IMG/VR virus record: IMGVR_UViG_3300029309_000014
Coordinates: 1-64,000 of that record
Reading direction: 5' to 3' (one strand)
From: a virus
Length of the DNA stretch: 64,000 bases
Position 1 is the first letter of the stretch. Every line of letters starts with the position of its first letter. The notes beneath the pieces are model-generated. The model saw nothing but the letters and a program-made list of their open reading frames with translations. It did not search any database and was not told the DNA's origin. Below are positions 14,641-23,529 of the stretch, in pieces. Both the position numbers and the translations under genes were made by a program.

Positions 14641-15810
14641 CTAATCTAAAATATCTGTTAATGAAGCGATGCCACTTTTCCCAGCTTTTAAAGCTGCTTC
14701 ATATGCTTCTTGTAAATTTGTCGTATCAAACCCAGATGAGCCCCTGTTCCGAGAAGTACCCACAGGGTTGCTAGTATAGGTTCTACCTTTTCGTGCTAAT
14801 GTCGGTGAAAGCTGTTGCATTTTATCCCGCATAGCACCGAAATTAAAAAAAGCTAATTGATCAGCAGTAGAAGGACCACCTAAAGCACGGAAAGATGTAT
14901 CTATGTTTTCTGGTGTAATACGAGAATCAGGTTCTCTATCTGGAAACCCTACATTTACATCACCAAAAGGTGTAGGCACATCTACAGTACGCGGCAAACC
15001 AAAATAATCTAAAGCATCATTTACTGACGGTCCTGGAGGAGGAGCTATGTTTAATTCGGGTATAGTGACAGTGAGATCATCTAAATTAAATGCTGTTTGT
15101 TGTGTTCCTGGAGGCATACCAGAAGTGGTGGGGGCAGTATAATTATCCTGCATAAACTGTCCTGCTTTAGTTTGGGCTCTGCCAAGAGGAGCATCATCAG
15201 GGCGACCTGTATATTCACCAATAATACTATCTTTACCCACTACTGTACTACCAGAAGCTATCCCTTGATTTTTTGTTGCAGGATTTGTTGTAGAACCTAG
15301 CCCCATCCTGCCAGCAATAGTATTTGCTAATCCAACAATACCTTTCACAGTATCAGTTCCAGGAACAACTGCCGATAATATACCTAATGGTGTATTTCGT
15401 CCAGGAACAACCATATTCTCTATATTTTGACCAAAACTTTTTTTAGTATCGTAGCCAAACATTCCAGGAATATCTGTTGGCTCTCTATACCCTAATTGAT
15501 CAGCTACATAATTTTGTGTAGAAGTAGCATATGGATTCATACCTTGAGACAATGCATCTAAAGCCGCATTATACGCATCCGCTCCTGGACCAGACATTCT
15601 ACCAGTAGCTTCATACCCAACATTGCCACCACTTTCACTAAAAGGGCTGTCTTGTCTACCAATGCCAGAGCCACCGCCATCGCCACCACCACCACTAAAA
15701 GTATCGGCCGTTAAACTACTCTGTCCTTCACCCATACCTCCGCCAAAAGAGCCACCGCCATAGCCGACGTTGCCTCCACTTTCACTATCGGGACCATCTT
15801 GTCTACCCAT
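14641..15810 (-). CDS. Glycine-rich protein downstream of portal
   Basis: A 389-residue low-complexity protein. A unit GRQDxPxSESGGNVGY occurs twice (about residues 2-18 and 51-67), separated by a GGGS-type glycine-rich stretch. Later parts contain proline-rich linkers and short helices (ADAYNAALDALSQGM; AYEAALKAGKSG at the C-terminus). It overlaps the portal stop by one base and so is co-translated with it. Position suggests a head-tail or virion component; no domain recognised. Confidence 0.55.
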   Translation of the reverse strand: MGRQDGPDSESGGNVGYGGGSFGGGMGEGQSSLTADTFSGGGGDGGGSGIGRQDSPFSESGGNVGYEATGRMSGPGADAYNAALDALSQGMNPYATSTQNYVADQLGYREPTDIPGMFGYDTKKSFGQNIENMVVPGRNTPLGILSAVVPGTDTVKGIVGLANTIAGRMGLGSTTNPATKNQGIASGSTVVGKDSIIGEYTGRPDDAPLGRAQTKAGQFMQDNYTAPTTSGMPPGTQQTAFNLDDLTVTIPELNIAPPPGPSVNDALDYFGLPRTVDVPTPFGDVNVGFPDREPDSRITPENIDTSFRALGGPSTADQLAFFNFGAMRDKMQQLSPTLARKGRTYTSNPVGTSRNRGSSGFDTTNLQEAYEAALKAGKSGIASLTDILD

Positions 15811-18212
15811 TACCCACCCCCTCTATTAGCTGTGCGTTGTAGGGCTATCTGTGCTCGCATCGCAGCTATATCTTCTGTGCTGCCAATACGCTCACGTTGG
15901 ATGGCGGCTTGCTCATTTGCTTTTTGTTTATTAAACTCCAGCTCCATTTGCTCTTGGCGAGCATCCTGCATTTGATCTTGTTGGCGTAGCATAAGCTCTT
16001 GCTGTTTTAATTCAACTAATGGGTCTTGTTTCTGCATACCCATTAATTGTGCTTCTTCTTGTAGATATGCTGTAATTAAATCCGACTCTATTTCATCTAA
16101 ACGGCTTTGCATCATTTCAGGTGGTATTTGTTGACCCTGTTGTTGCATCTGCTGCATCTCTTGCTGAGCAATCATTTGTGCTTTCATAGATAAATGCTCA
16201 AATATATGTGTTTGCAAAATCTGCATTGCTGCAGGATTACCTTTTACAATAGCACTATTGAAATAAGCTAAATGTGATTTTATATGTGCATCATGGTTTT
16301 GTTCTGGGAAGGCTTTTAATTGTTGTCTACCAGCCATAGCTAATTGCAATTGACCATTTTCAGTAATGGCATTTGTGGGCTTTGGCTGTTGTGGGGGAGT
16401 AAGTATTTGCTCAATATTATCCACACCCAAAGCACTATACATCCTGCGGTATGCTTCATAAGTATTATGCAACTGTGGGCTTGCTTGTGCGAGTTTTAAT
16501 TGCTCACTCGCCAAACTCACACGTTGTGACATACTGAAAATATTAGGGTTAGCTACTGGTACAATATCTACACGACCATCAAAATCCTGTGCTTTCATAC
16601 CTTGTTGGTTGCCAGTAACATTGTACAAATAATCACTGCCATCTGTACCGATTATTTCAGCAAGTAACTTAAACTCTTGCTTCATAGCATTGTACAAGCG
16701 TTTATGCACCGCAGACATAATACGGCTACCACGCTCCATCAAGGCTACTGTCGTACCAACAGGCATTTCAGTATTTTGGATATTGCCTGTGCCAATATCT
16801 GTAGTACCTACAAATTTTTGTGCTGCCTGAACTACAAAACCAAGCAGCTGGAACAGAGTCGCGCTCGGCTCTTTGTAGGGCAAAGGTAAGAGCGAGCCGC
16901 GTAACTCTGTTCCAACAACATCTACATCGCGCCATTCTCCGGGCTGAAGTGGCTGGTCATCATCACGGATACGTAACCCTCGTGCTTTAAATCCTGCTGG
17001 CATATTTGACAAAGTGCCAGCATCTATCAGCTGTCTAAGGTTAGCTGTAGCTGTACGCGATAGATTACCAAGTAAATGAATCAAACCATTACCGTAAAAA
17101 CCCAATCCTGGAGTAAACATATAATGAATAAAAAACTGTTTTTTACGCTTAAACGTATCATTATCAGCATAATTACGGTAAATAGATAAAACTTGACCAG
17201 AATCTGCAGAAACAGTAACAATATATGGCAGTTTTATACCTGTCGGCTCACCATCTTCATCTTTATCAGCAAAATCTTCTATATCTAGGTAACAATGGCA
17301 CTCATAAAGCACTAATTCTTCATAAGAACCTGATTTTTCCAAACCAGAAAGCTCTTCTTTAGCCTCTTTTAACTCATCATACTCACCTTCTCCAGGATAT
17401 ACCTCTAAATCACGGTAAAAACCATTTACTTGTAACTTGCGTAACTCATTTTCAGTCATACGAATGATATGTGTTACACGTTCTGTGCTTGCTAAATCAG
17501 TAGCATTGTATGGAACTAGCAAATCTTCGGCTTGTATAAACTTACTTACCTGTCTGCCTAGTTGTGGATCAGGGTATACCTTCTTAAATGCACTACCGCA
17601 TAGCCCTAAGTAGTATAACATCTGGTCAAATTCAGAATCATACTCTTCCATAACATGCAGAATCTGGTAATTCATCTCTGTTTTAATACGTTCTGCCTGT
17701 TTCTCTAATTCTGGTGATGTATCACCCAAGACTTGTGTGCGGACAGGACCACTCGGAGGCAATAATTCTTTATAGGCTTGGCTTTGAAACTGGCTAACAG
17801 CTTCATTCAACATAGGATGTATTACACCAGTAGCACCCTGAAAAGGTTCTGTACGATTATCGTACTTTACACCCAATAAATCTAAACCTTTTGTATATGT
17901 GCTTAACCATTCATTACGAGAAGCTTTATCCTCATCTACTTTTTCAAGCACCATACTAGATATACCTGTAAGTTCATCATCATCGATAAACTCAGCTAGG
18001 TTATCCATAAATTTTGCTTCACCTTTATCCTCCGCATCAGGTTCGGCAAACTCTACTGAACCATCTTCAAGTGTGGACATCTCCATACCATCAAAAGAAG
18101 GTTCAGGGGCAGCGGTCGGTAGTTCTATTTCTAATTCATCACTAGGCAGTGGTTGACCAACTAAAGTAAATTCACGCTCAACATTATTATAAGGGCTAGG
18201 TTTTTTCGCCAC
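15810..18212 (-). CDS. Portal protein
   Basis: An 800-residue protein starting at a GTG with GGGAGGT nine bases upstream (MAKKPSPYNNVEREF). It is the right size for the large podovirus-type portal. Key segments: DKASRNEWLSTYTKGLDLLG, EPFQGATGVIHPMLNEAVSQFQSQAYKELLP (the conserved portal core), GLCGSAFKKVYPDPQLG, FIHYMFTPGLGFYGNGLIHL and a C-terminal Gln-rich coiled coil (MQQMQQQGQQIPPEMM). It forms the ring through which terminase packs DNA and on which the tail adaptors build. It directly follows the terminase large subunit in transcription order. Confidence 0.9.
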   Translation of the reverse strand: MAKKPSPYNNVEREFTLVGQPLPSDELEIELPTAAPEPSFDGMEMSTLEDGSVEFAEPDAEDKGEAKFMDNLAEFIDDDELTGISSMVLEKVDEDKASRNEWLSTYTKGLDLLGVKYDNRTEPFQGATGVIHPMLNEAVSQFQSQAYKELLPPSGPVRTQVLGDTSPELEKQAERIKTEMNYQILHVMEEYDSEFDQMLYYLGLCGSAFKKVYPDPQLGRQVSKFIQAEDLLVPYNATDLASTERVTHIIRMTENELRKLQVNGFYRDLEVYPGEGEYDELKEAKEELSGLEKSGSYEELVLYECHCYLDIEDFADKDEDGEPTGIKLPYIVTVSADSGQVLSIYRNYADNDTFKRKKQFFIHYMFTPGLGFYGNGLIHLLGNLSRTATANLRQLIDAGTLSNMPAGFKARGLRIRDDDQPLQPGEWRDVDVVGTELRGSLLPLPYKEPSATLFQLLGFVVQAAQKFVGTTDIGTGNIQNTEMPVGTTVALMERGSRIMSAVHKRLYNAMKQEFKLLAEIIGTDGSDYLYNVTGNQQGMKAQDFDGRVDIVPVANPNIFSMSQRVSLASEQLKLAQASPQLHNTYEAYRRMYSALGVDNIEQILTPPQQPKPTNAITENGQLQLAMAGRQQLKAFPEQNHDAHIKSHLAYFNSAIVKGNPAAMQILQTHIFEHLSMKAQMIAQQEMQQMQQQGQQIPPEMMQSRLDEIESDLITAYLQEEAQLMGMQKQDPLVELKQQELMLRQQDQMQDARQEQMELEFNKQKANEQAAIQRERIGSTEDIAAMRAQIALQRTANRGGG

Positions 18213-18348
18213 TTGACTTACCTCCCTGTATCACACGCAATTTGGGACGGTCAATAACAGCTACCTCATCCAATACTTTTTCAATATATTGTTTTAATTC
18301 TTCTATTCTAACCGTAATAGGAATTTGTTCTTGGCGGTGCATCGACAT
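18196..18348 (-). CDS. 50-residue protein between terminase and portal
   Basis: Reads MSMHRQEQIPITVRIEELKQ then helices YIEKVLDEVAVIDRPKLRVIQGGKS. It overlaps the terminase end by 41 bases and the portal start by 17 in other frames. A GAGG lies 12 bases before the first ATG, which is far. The charged amphipathic helix looks protein-like and the overlap pattern matches the rest of the operon, but expression is uncertain. Confidence 0.4.
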   Translation of the reverse strand: MSMHRQEQIPITVRIEELKQYIEKVLDEVAVIDRPKLRVIQGGKSSGEKT

Positions 18349-19780
18349 AATCGTTATAATCCTCTGGGTGTTGTATAAACCCACCTTCGCGGAAACGTCG
18401 GAGAGCCTGTGTTACTGTATCAACAAAATCATCATTTTCGCCAACAGGAAATGAAGCACACTCTTCTATCACTTCCTCTGCCCATCTAGTATCCGGAGCC
18501 CATACTAACCCACTTTCTAGGATTGGCGCAATGGAGTTTACACGAGTATATTTATCATTACCTCTACTCGGGGAATAATTCTGCACTGGAATACCCATAC
18601 TACGCAATTCTTGCGTTAATGGCATACCACTGGCTTTTGCCTCAATAATCACACATTCTGGTTCCCAATAATCATATTCTTCTTTTGCAATACGTTTTAA
18701 TTCAGGAAAATCCCATCGGCCACGTCGCGCATCTACCAAAACAATATTAGGTGCTTCACCCTCAACTGGGTAAAATACACCCCATGTTGTTATTGCACTA
18801 TAATCAGCATTCTCTTTTTTACTGTATGCTGTATCATAACTCTGCATCACATAACTTAATTTAGGAATATCTTCTTTTTCCCACTTATTCCACCACTCAC
18901 GCTTTAATATAGCTGTTGTTTCACTCGTCGGGTTTTGCTGCCATTGTGCTTCCCATTTACCAACTGATAATGAAGCCTTCACCTTTAATAATTCATCTTT
19001 TTTCCAAAACTCCGGCCATAATACCTTTTCATCATCTAATAATGCTGGAAACTCTATTACCTCCCACTGGTCTGCTAATACATCCCGCGCCTGTTGCTTT
19101 AATAATTTGCCAGTCAAATCTATCTCTGACCAACGCGTCATCACAATTACAATCGCTCCTCCAGGCTGCAATCTTTGCCGTGGACCAGATGTATACCACT
19201 CATAGGCATTCTCTAATGCTGCTGGGGATAAAGCATCTTGTTCAGAGTGTGGGTCATCAATAATCATTAAATCCGCACCACGGCCTGTAATCGCACCCCC
19301 TACACCAGCCGCAAAATATTCACCGCCAGCATGGGTCTCCCATCGGCCAGCCGCACTACTATCCTGTCGCAATTTAACATCTGGAAAGACTAGAGAGTAA
19401 TCGTTACTATTCATAAGGTTACGCACCTTTCGGCCAAACCTTACTGCTAACTCACCTGTATGCGTTGCCTGTATTATCTTTAATTTTGGATTTAATCCCA
19501 TTAAATAACTCGGCAATAAATAACTTGCATACTCTGACTTTGTATGTCTTGGCGGCATATTCACAATTAACCGCTTAATACTACCATCAGCTAAACCATT
19601 AAACTTCTGCGCCATTATCTTATGGTGCTTCCCCTCAATAAACTCAGGCCATACTGTTTTGCAGTAGGCCATAAAATCCTTCCTCGCGTGATCACTCGAG
19701 ATATGCTGTTTCTGCTTCTCAAGCAACCGCGCATACTGCTTTAATACTTCTTCGGGGATAGTTACCGGAACATCACTCAT
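18308..19780 (-). CDS. terL: Terminase large subunit
   Basis: A 490-residue DNA-packaging motor. The ATPase domain shows a Walker A-like MPPRHTKSE near residue 75, the adenine-motif region ending at LLPSYLM, a Walker B LMIIDDPHSE near residue 168 and a C-motif IVIVMTRWSE. The C-terminal nuclease domain has SYDTAYSKKENADYSA with its catalytic Asp, then CVIIEAKASG and a late DFVDTVTQAL acidic residue. It pulls genome DNA through the portal and cuts concatemers. It follows the small subunit after an unusual 2.3 kb interruption. Confidence 0.92.
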   Translation of the reverse strand: MSDVPVTIPEEVLKQYARLLEKQKQHISSDHARKDFMAYCKTVWPEFIEGKHHKIMAQKFNGLADGSIKRLIVNMPPRHTKSEYASYLLPSYLMGLNPKLKIIQATHTGELAVRFGRKVRNLMNSNDYSLVFPDVKLRQDSSAAGRWETHAGGEYFAAGVGGAITGRGADLMIIDDPHSEQDALSPAALENAYEWYTSGPRQRLQPGGAIVIVMTRWSEIDLTGKLLKQQARDVLADQWEVIEFPALLDDEKVLWPEFWKKDELLKVKASLSVGKWEAQWQQNPTSETTAILKREWWNKWEKEDIPKLSYVMQSYDTAYSKKENADYSAITTWGVFYPVEGEAPNIVLVDARRGRWDFPELKRIAKEEYDYWEPECVIIEAKASGMPLTQELRSMGIPVQNYSPSRGNDKYTRVNSIAPILESGLVWAPDTRWAEEVIEECASFPVGENDDFVDTVTQALRRFREGGFIQHPEDYNDYVDAPPRTNSYYG

Positions 19781-20013
19781 ATTATTCTAATAATATAAAA
19801 ATTTTCTCGGCGCAATGATCTCGGATCAATGTTTCAAAAAAGGGGGTATGGGTACGCTGTATAATTTTCAGAGTGGTAACGATTTGGACAGAACCGTGTA
19901 CTGCGCTGGTGCTTGTACACCACTCGTCGCGCTAGGGGGGTTGCCCTGTGGCAAAAGTGCAACAGTGTTGCAAACCAGCCGCCAAGTACCTTTTGGCGGC
20001 TGGCTGCTAGGGG
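19781..20013. other. Intergenic region with a perfect inverted repeat upstream of terL
   Basis: No gene is supported here. At 19975-20003 an 11-base perfect stem (CCAGCCGCCAA/TTGGCGGCTGG) with a seven-base loop lies just after the stop of the 20014-20544 gene; it has only a short T run on the minus strand, so it is a plausible but imperfect terminator. A second short palindrome, GGTTAG/CTAACC, overlaps that stop codon (20012-20026). Nearer terL the sequence becomes AT-rich with a TATATTATT element, a possible terL promoter, not proven. Confidence 0.5.
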
Positions 20014-20544
20014 TTAGCTGCTAACCACCAGTTTGCACAGTGGGTTGCCCCAGCCTACGCTGCTAGGGCTGCTGCCGCCAGCCATAGCCTTTAACACTGG
20101 GTTTTGGTTAAGGCTGCTGGTAACGCTGCTGCCGCTATTAGCAGCAATAGCATTTACCATTGCAAGCGGCACAGCGGCTGGCACTTTAGTAGGCACTGTG
20201 GTTTTTAACCAGCCAAAGCTAGTAATAAACTTAGGCTTTGGTGCGGTATAGCCTTGTGCGCTAGGCTGCCAATACTTAGCTGGCAAGCCACCATTAACCA
20301 TAACCCAAAGCATTTGCCCAAAGTGGCCTATTGCCTTGCCGTTGGCTGGCTGCATAGCACGCCAAAAGTTAGCACCGCCCATAAGCGCGTTGGCTTGCAC
20401 GGCGGCTGGTGTTAGCTGCACGTTAATATTGCCAATGCCATTAGCAGTAATAAACGCCTTAATAGCAAGGCTGCAATAAACGCCTTGGCTACCCAAATTT
20501 GCGGCCGTAAAGGCTGCCGCTGCCTGTGTTGTTGTGTTACCCAT
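20014..20544 (-). CDS. Orphan Ala/Asn-rich protein inserted between terminase genes
   Basis: A 176-residue protein, MGNTTTQAAAAFTAANLGSQ, with many Ala, Asn, Gly and Pro and short patches such as AIKAFITANGIGNINVQLTP and FWRAMQPANGKAIGHFGQMLW. Its codons use many GCC, GGC and AGC triplets, and the region looks more GC-rich than its neighbours. It has an AAAAGGGGTTTA leader nine or ten bases from ATG. I do not recognise it. Position and composition suggest a moron, that is, an independently acquired gene. Confidence 0.6.
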   Translation of the reverse strand: MGNTTTQAAAAFTAANLGSQGVYCSLAIKAFITANGIGNINVQLTPAAVQANALMGGANFWRAMQPANGKAIGHFGQMLWVMVNGGLPAKYWQPSAQGYTAPKPKFITSFGWLKTTVPTKVPAAVPLAMVNAIAANSGSSVTSSLNQNPVLKAMAGGSSPSSVGWGNPLCKLVVSS

Positions 20545-20625
20545 TGGTAAACCCCTTTTGTAAAAAGCAAAGCACCATTGCCTTGCCCTATTGTTATGGC
20601 ATAGGTGGTATATGTTTGTAAACCC

Positions 20626-20685
20626 CTAAAAGCACATTAATGCAAATAAAGTTATTATTGCACCAAGTATTGCCGCCACTAACAT
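20626..20685 (-). CDS. Possible 19-residue membrane micropeptide
   Basis: Reads MLVAAILGAIITLFALMCF, a single hydrophobic helix. It starts seven bases inside the end of the next gene. It resembles the 20-residue frame at 24037-24099 (both contain ILGAI-x-TL). No strong ribosome site is visible, and with this length chance is a real alternative. Confidence 0.3.
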   Translation of the reverse strand: MLVAAILGAIITLFALMCF

Positions 20686-20861
20686 TTATGCCGCCATGCG
20701 CTAATGTAACCATGCGCGGCTAACACCAGCCCCATAACAAACATAAACACGTTTATATAATGGTGCATTGGCGGCAAGTTAAACGTGCCTAAACTAGCAA
20801 ACATTAATGTAACACCAGCCACCATATTTAACGTGCAAAAAAACATATATACATAAACCAT
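20679..20861 (-). CDS. Small two-TM membrane protein
   Basis: A 60-residue hydrophobic protein starting MVYVYMFFCTLNMVAGVTLMF with a second segment YINVFMFVMGLVLAAHGYI and a short basic tail (AWRHKC). The ATG is preceded by AAAAAGGGGTTTTATT, nearly the same leader as the 20014-20544 gene, which is why this start is preferred over a longer upstream reading. Part of the inserted block between the terminase subunits. Function unknown. Confidence 0.55.
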   Translation of the reverse strand: MVYVYMFFCTLNMVAGVTLMFASLGTFNLPPMHHYINVFMFVMGLVLAAHGYISAWRHKC

Positions 20862-21019
20862 AATAAAACCCCTTTTTGTTTGTTGCGTTATGTAAATACT
20901 TAAAAGCAAAAACACGCTCAAGCAAGCGGCAATGTGCTCAAAAAATATCGCGGCCTGATCTCTAAAGAGACCGTATATGATAGATGCGATCACGTCCAGG
21001 ATCGGATGGAAAGATAGAT

Positions 21020-21043
21020 CAATCCATCCATCCATCCATCCAT
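21020..21043. repeat. Short tandem repeat (ATCC)n
   Basis: A run of about six ATCC units at the edge of the compositionally odd block. Similar CATC-rich sequence recurs at 21640-21770 inside the C-terminal coding part of the nuclease gene. Such repeats can slip during replication. No gene depends on the first run as annotated here. Confidence 0.7.
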
Positions 21044-21092
21044 CGGCTACAAAAAGGTTGGTAGGGCAACCGAAGTCGCCCTACCGTTGGGG

Positions 21093-21458
21093 TTAACTGA
21101 TATCGTGCCAATGCCAACGGTACTCGTTTTTTGGCTCGTCAAAAGTTGGCTCCTCAAGGTTGGGTTTAGCCTCAAGTTTTTGCCAGCGTGGTTGGCTACC
21201 GTCAATGTACTTAAACCAAACCTCATCTTTACCGTCGGCAGTAAAGACATCCTTACCATGGTAAAAGATCTCGCAGTCTTGGTTGCTCCAACTTGGGCAA
21301 CCGTCGGCGTCAAAAAGGTCGTCGTCTTTTTCATAATTTATGTACACGTTTTGATAAAAACGCAAACCTTGTATAAGGCTTAGGATGTCAACGGCATTTA
21401 CCCGTCGTACATGTATAGCTGTTGTAAAGCTATTATGGTGGTCAACTATATAAAGCAT
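21093..21458 (-). CDS. Hypothetical protein
   Basis: A 121-residue protein starting MLYIVDHHNSFTTAIHVRRV with a GAGGT ribosome site. Middle and C-terminal parts are rich in aromatic and acidic residues (FYQNVYINYEKDDDLFDADG; NEYRWHWHDIS). No motif recognised. It is the first gene after the nuclease on the downstream side, separated by about 170 bases of AT-rich DNA. Confidence 0.5.
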   Translation of the reverse strand: MLYIVDHHNSFTTAIHVRRVNAVDILSLIQGLRFYQNVYINYEKDDDLFDADGCPSWSNQDCEIFYHGKDVFTADGKDEVWFKYIDGSQPRWQKLEAKPNLEEPTFDEPKNEYRWHWHDIS

Positions 21459-21630
21459 TGTACTTACCTCGTTTTGTAGCTGTTACCAAAATTAGTAACA
21501 ATTAAAAGGTAGCACACAGCACATCGCTGAGTGTCCTACTTGGTCGCTGTGACGTCTTAAGATGTCCAGCTCTGATGTCTTTTGAGGTCTGTTTTGTTTG
21601 AGTATATATGATGGTGTATATACATATGAA

Positions 21631-22092
21631 TCATTCGTCATCTTTCATCGTCCATCTATCCATGTCCATCGGGTCGTCGCTCGTCATCAATCGTCCGAGG
21701 ACTCTTGCCCATCCATCACGATCCATCGGCCATTCCATTCGATCATCGTACACTGGCTCATCATCCATCAATCTCTTGCTCAGGTTACGACCATCCAAAA
21801 ATAATAGCTGACTAGACGAAAGATGATGGACCAAGTTCCAAACGCATCCACCAACAGAGGTTCTTGAGGTCTGCCATGCTATTTGATGAGGACGCCATTG
21901 TGGGAACTTCTTGTCAGACTTTGTCGTAAGAACCTTTAGCTCAACCCAAAAGTCCTTGCCATTCAAGCAACCGTTGACGTCAGGTACTCCTGGACTCGCC
22001 CACGACTCCATCCTAGTCCAATGCACCCCGAGGGGCTTGGTTCCATCACGTAGGGCTTTCCAAAGTTTAGATTCAGGCTTCTTTGTCGCCAT
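21631..22092 (-). CDS. PD-(D/E)XK nuclease, VRR-NUC/resolvase-like
   Basis: A 153-residue protein. Residues 27-56 show the nuclease core: RMESWASPGVPDVNG with Glu and the Asp of the PD motif, then FWVELKVL with the E-x-K pair. The following WRPHQIAWQTS helix is also typical of VRR-NUC-type enzymes. Likely a structure-specific DNA endonuclease for replication intermediates or packaging; it overlaps the terminase small subunit by 20 bases, so a packaging-linked role is plausible. The last 45 residues (DDPMDMDRWTMKDDE end) are acidic and encoded by CATC-rich repeats. Confidence 0.75.
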   Translation of the reverse strand: MATKKPESKLWKALRDGTKPLGVHWTRMESWASPGVPDVNGCLNGKDFWVELKVLTTKSDKKFPQWRPHQIAWQTSRTSVGGCVWNLVHHLSSSQLLFLDGRNLSKRLMDDEPVYDDRMEWPMDRDGWARVLGRLMTSDDPMDMDRWTMKDDE

Positions 22093-22627
22093 CAGGTAGA
22101 ACCTCCAAGTTGTCCATTTCTATGACAGGGCTGGTTGCTTCTACCAATGCTGGATACTCTTGCTGTATCCGCTTAATTTCAGTGAGCACTTCTTCTTTAC
22201 TCATTTGGTCTATTTTACCATGCAGTATTTCTTTACGATCAATGTAAAGACCTGCCGCTGAACCTCTGGCTTTTTCAGCAGATACGGCGGCGGCATAGTT
22301 TCCATTTTGCAATGCTTGGTCACGCAGTTGTGCGAGCTTTTGTACATGACTTTCAAAAGTAACCTCGTACTTATGCTGTAGCTCTTTCTTGATTTCATAA
22401 ACCCTTTGCAAGACTTGTGGGTAGTTACGACCATTTAGCATATGACTCGCAATAGAGTGTGCGTTGGATTCAGCATACCCTGCCCTGAGTGCCGCTTCCG
22501 TTTGCGTAACCTCTTCTGTAGCATAAATCATTGCAAATTTTTCCTGCATGGGTGTCAGCCCTTTTTCCACCCGAGGGTTTGCAACAATGTCCAAACTATT
22601 TTTGTGAGTGACTTTTGCTTTTGCCAT
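22073..22627 (-). CDS. terS: Terminase small subunit
   Basis: A 184-residue protein. Residues 25-70 hold the helix-turn-helix DNA-recognition domain typical of the family (LTPMQEKFAMIYATEEVTQTEAALRAGY followed by SIASHMLNGRN). A long helix follows for oligomerisation (RDQALQNGNYAAAVSAEKARG) and the C-terminus interacts with the large subunit. It recognises viral DNA to begin packaging. Unlike most phages it is separated from terL by a nuclease, two or three small genes and an odd insert. Confidence 0.8.
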   Translation of the reverse strand: MAKAKVTHKNSLDIVANPRVEKGLTPMQEKFAMIYATEEVTQTEAALRAGYAESNAHSIASHMLNGRNYPQVLQRVYEIKKELQHKYEVTFESHVQKLAQLRDQALQNGNYAAAVSAEKARGSAAGLYIDRKEILHGKIDQMSKEEVLTEIKRIQQEYPALVEATSPVIEMDNLEVLPDGDKEA

Positions 22628-22858
22628 GAGATCATACTACTTTTCTATAATAGGAACGTAAATAGAAATCGAGTCATTACAAAAAACCAACGGCTCAAAC
22701 TCGCGTAGCTGTCTAAAGTTTAGACTACAATATATGAATTAGAGGTATAATCCTTTGATATGATTGTATAGCCATATATCGTATATTTGAATATCGGATA
22801 GAGTACAATACCCCATATTTCATTTTTGATACTATATATAAAAGTAGCACAATATCAA
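22628..22858. other. AT-rich intergenic region upstream of terS
   Basis: About 230 bases with no credible gene. On the minus strand a TATTATAG element lies about 20 bases before the terS start, resembling a -10 box, and the far side is marked by a terminator (22859-22890). Several TATAT and ATATC repeats are present. Most likely the promoter region for the packaging genes. Confidence 0.4.
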
Positions 22859-22890
22859 AGAGAGCCATGATCCGTGGACCATGACCCTCT
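22859..22890 (-). terminator. Hairpin terminator after 22915-23373
   Basis: Two 15-base arms (AGAGAGCCATGATCC and GGACCATGACCCTCT) can pair with a few G-U wobbles around a tiny loop, followed on the minus strand by a TTT-containing AT-rich run. It lies about 25 bases beyond the stop of the 152-residue gene. Confidence 0.6.
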
Positions 22891-22914
22891 ACTTGCCTTT
22901 CGTATAATTTGTGA

Positions 22915-23373
22915 TTACTTGGCTGGGATAACAAACAACTCAACGAAAGCATTACCCCAAGTCGCTTTTTTAGCTGGCGACTGCCCACCATTAAGCGCAT
23001 CCAATAAAGCATGAAACTTGCGTGCTTTAATTGAGCGGTGGCAATTATCAACATCTTGTAAAGTAACAAGCTGATTACCAGAGTTGATCAACTGCCAGAC
23101 CACTTTACCACGAAGTGTAGTTTTTGGCTGACCGTCAGTATCGTACAAAGTACGCTTGGCCTCGTACGGTAATGGCTGGTCGGTCTTTGGGTCAACCGTT
23201 GCCACTAGGCGAACACCGACATTGTTTGGGTTGCCGCCAGCGTGCTCCTGAACAAATGAATCAATGTGGTCGGCAGTGATGCCAAACTTTTGTTGATCCT
23301 CAGGCAACTCATTGATGCCACGAAAAACGACTTCTGCCACTTGGGACTTTTTAGCTACAGCTGATTTAGCCAT
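22915..23373 (-). CDS. Hypothetical early protein
   Basis: A 152-residue protein, MAKSAVAKKSQVAEVVFRGI. The ATG follows CGTAGAAAGGAGCATCATT, the conserved leader of many genes here. The middle (RLVATVDPKTDQPLPYEAKRT) and the C-terminus (WGNAFVELFVIPAK) look like a compact alpha/beta domain. Not recognised. It has a terminator after it, so it is a single-gene or terminal transcript. Confidence 0.55.
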   Translation of the reverse strand: MAKSAVAKKSQVAEVVFRGINELPEDQQKFGITADHIDSFVQEHAGGNPNNVGVRLVATVDPKTDQPLPYEAKRTLYDTDGQPKTTLRGKVVWQLINSGNQLVTLQDVDNCHRSIKARKFHALLDALNGGQSPAKKATWGNAFVELFVIPAK

Positions 23374-23529
23374 AATGATGCTCCTTTCTACGAGCAATAC
23401 CGCGACTACATTGCCGCTTTGGTAAGTATAGAGTACCGCAGTTGATAAACGATGTAAATACTTATTTACTCATTTAGAGAAAAAGAATTACCAGTAAAAC
23501 AGGTATCATATCCCAGAGTAATTCCATGA

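Noticed and set aside
19781-20013. cos or pac site upstream of terL
   Set aside because: The perfect 11-base hairpin is better explained as a terminator or structure after the orphan gene; no evidence of a packaging site.
22725-23069. Minus-strand frame across the terminator and the 3' part of the 22915-23373 gene
   Set aside because: It crosses a clear terminator hairpin and overlaps a better-supported gene; composition is AT-driven.
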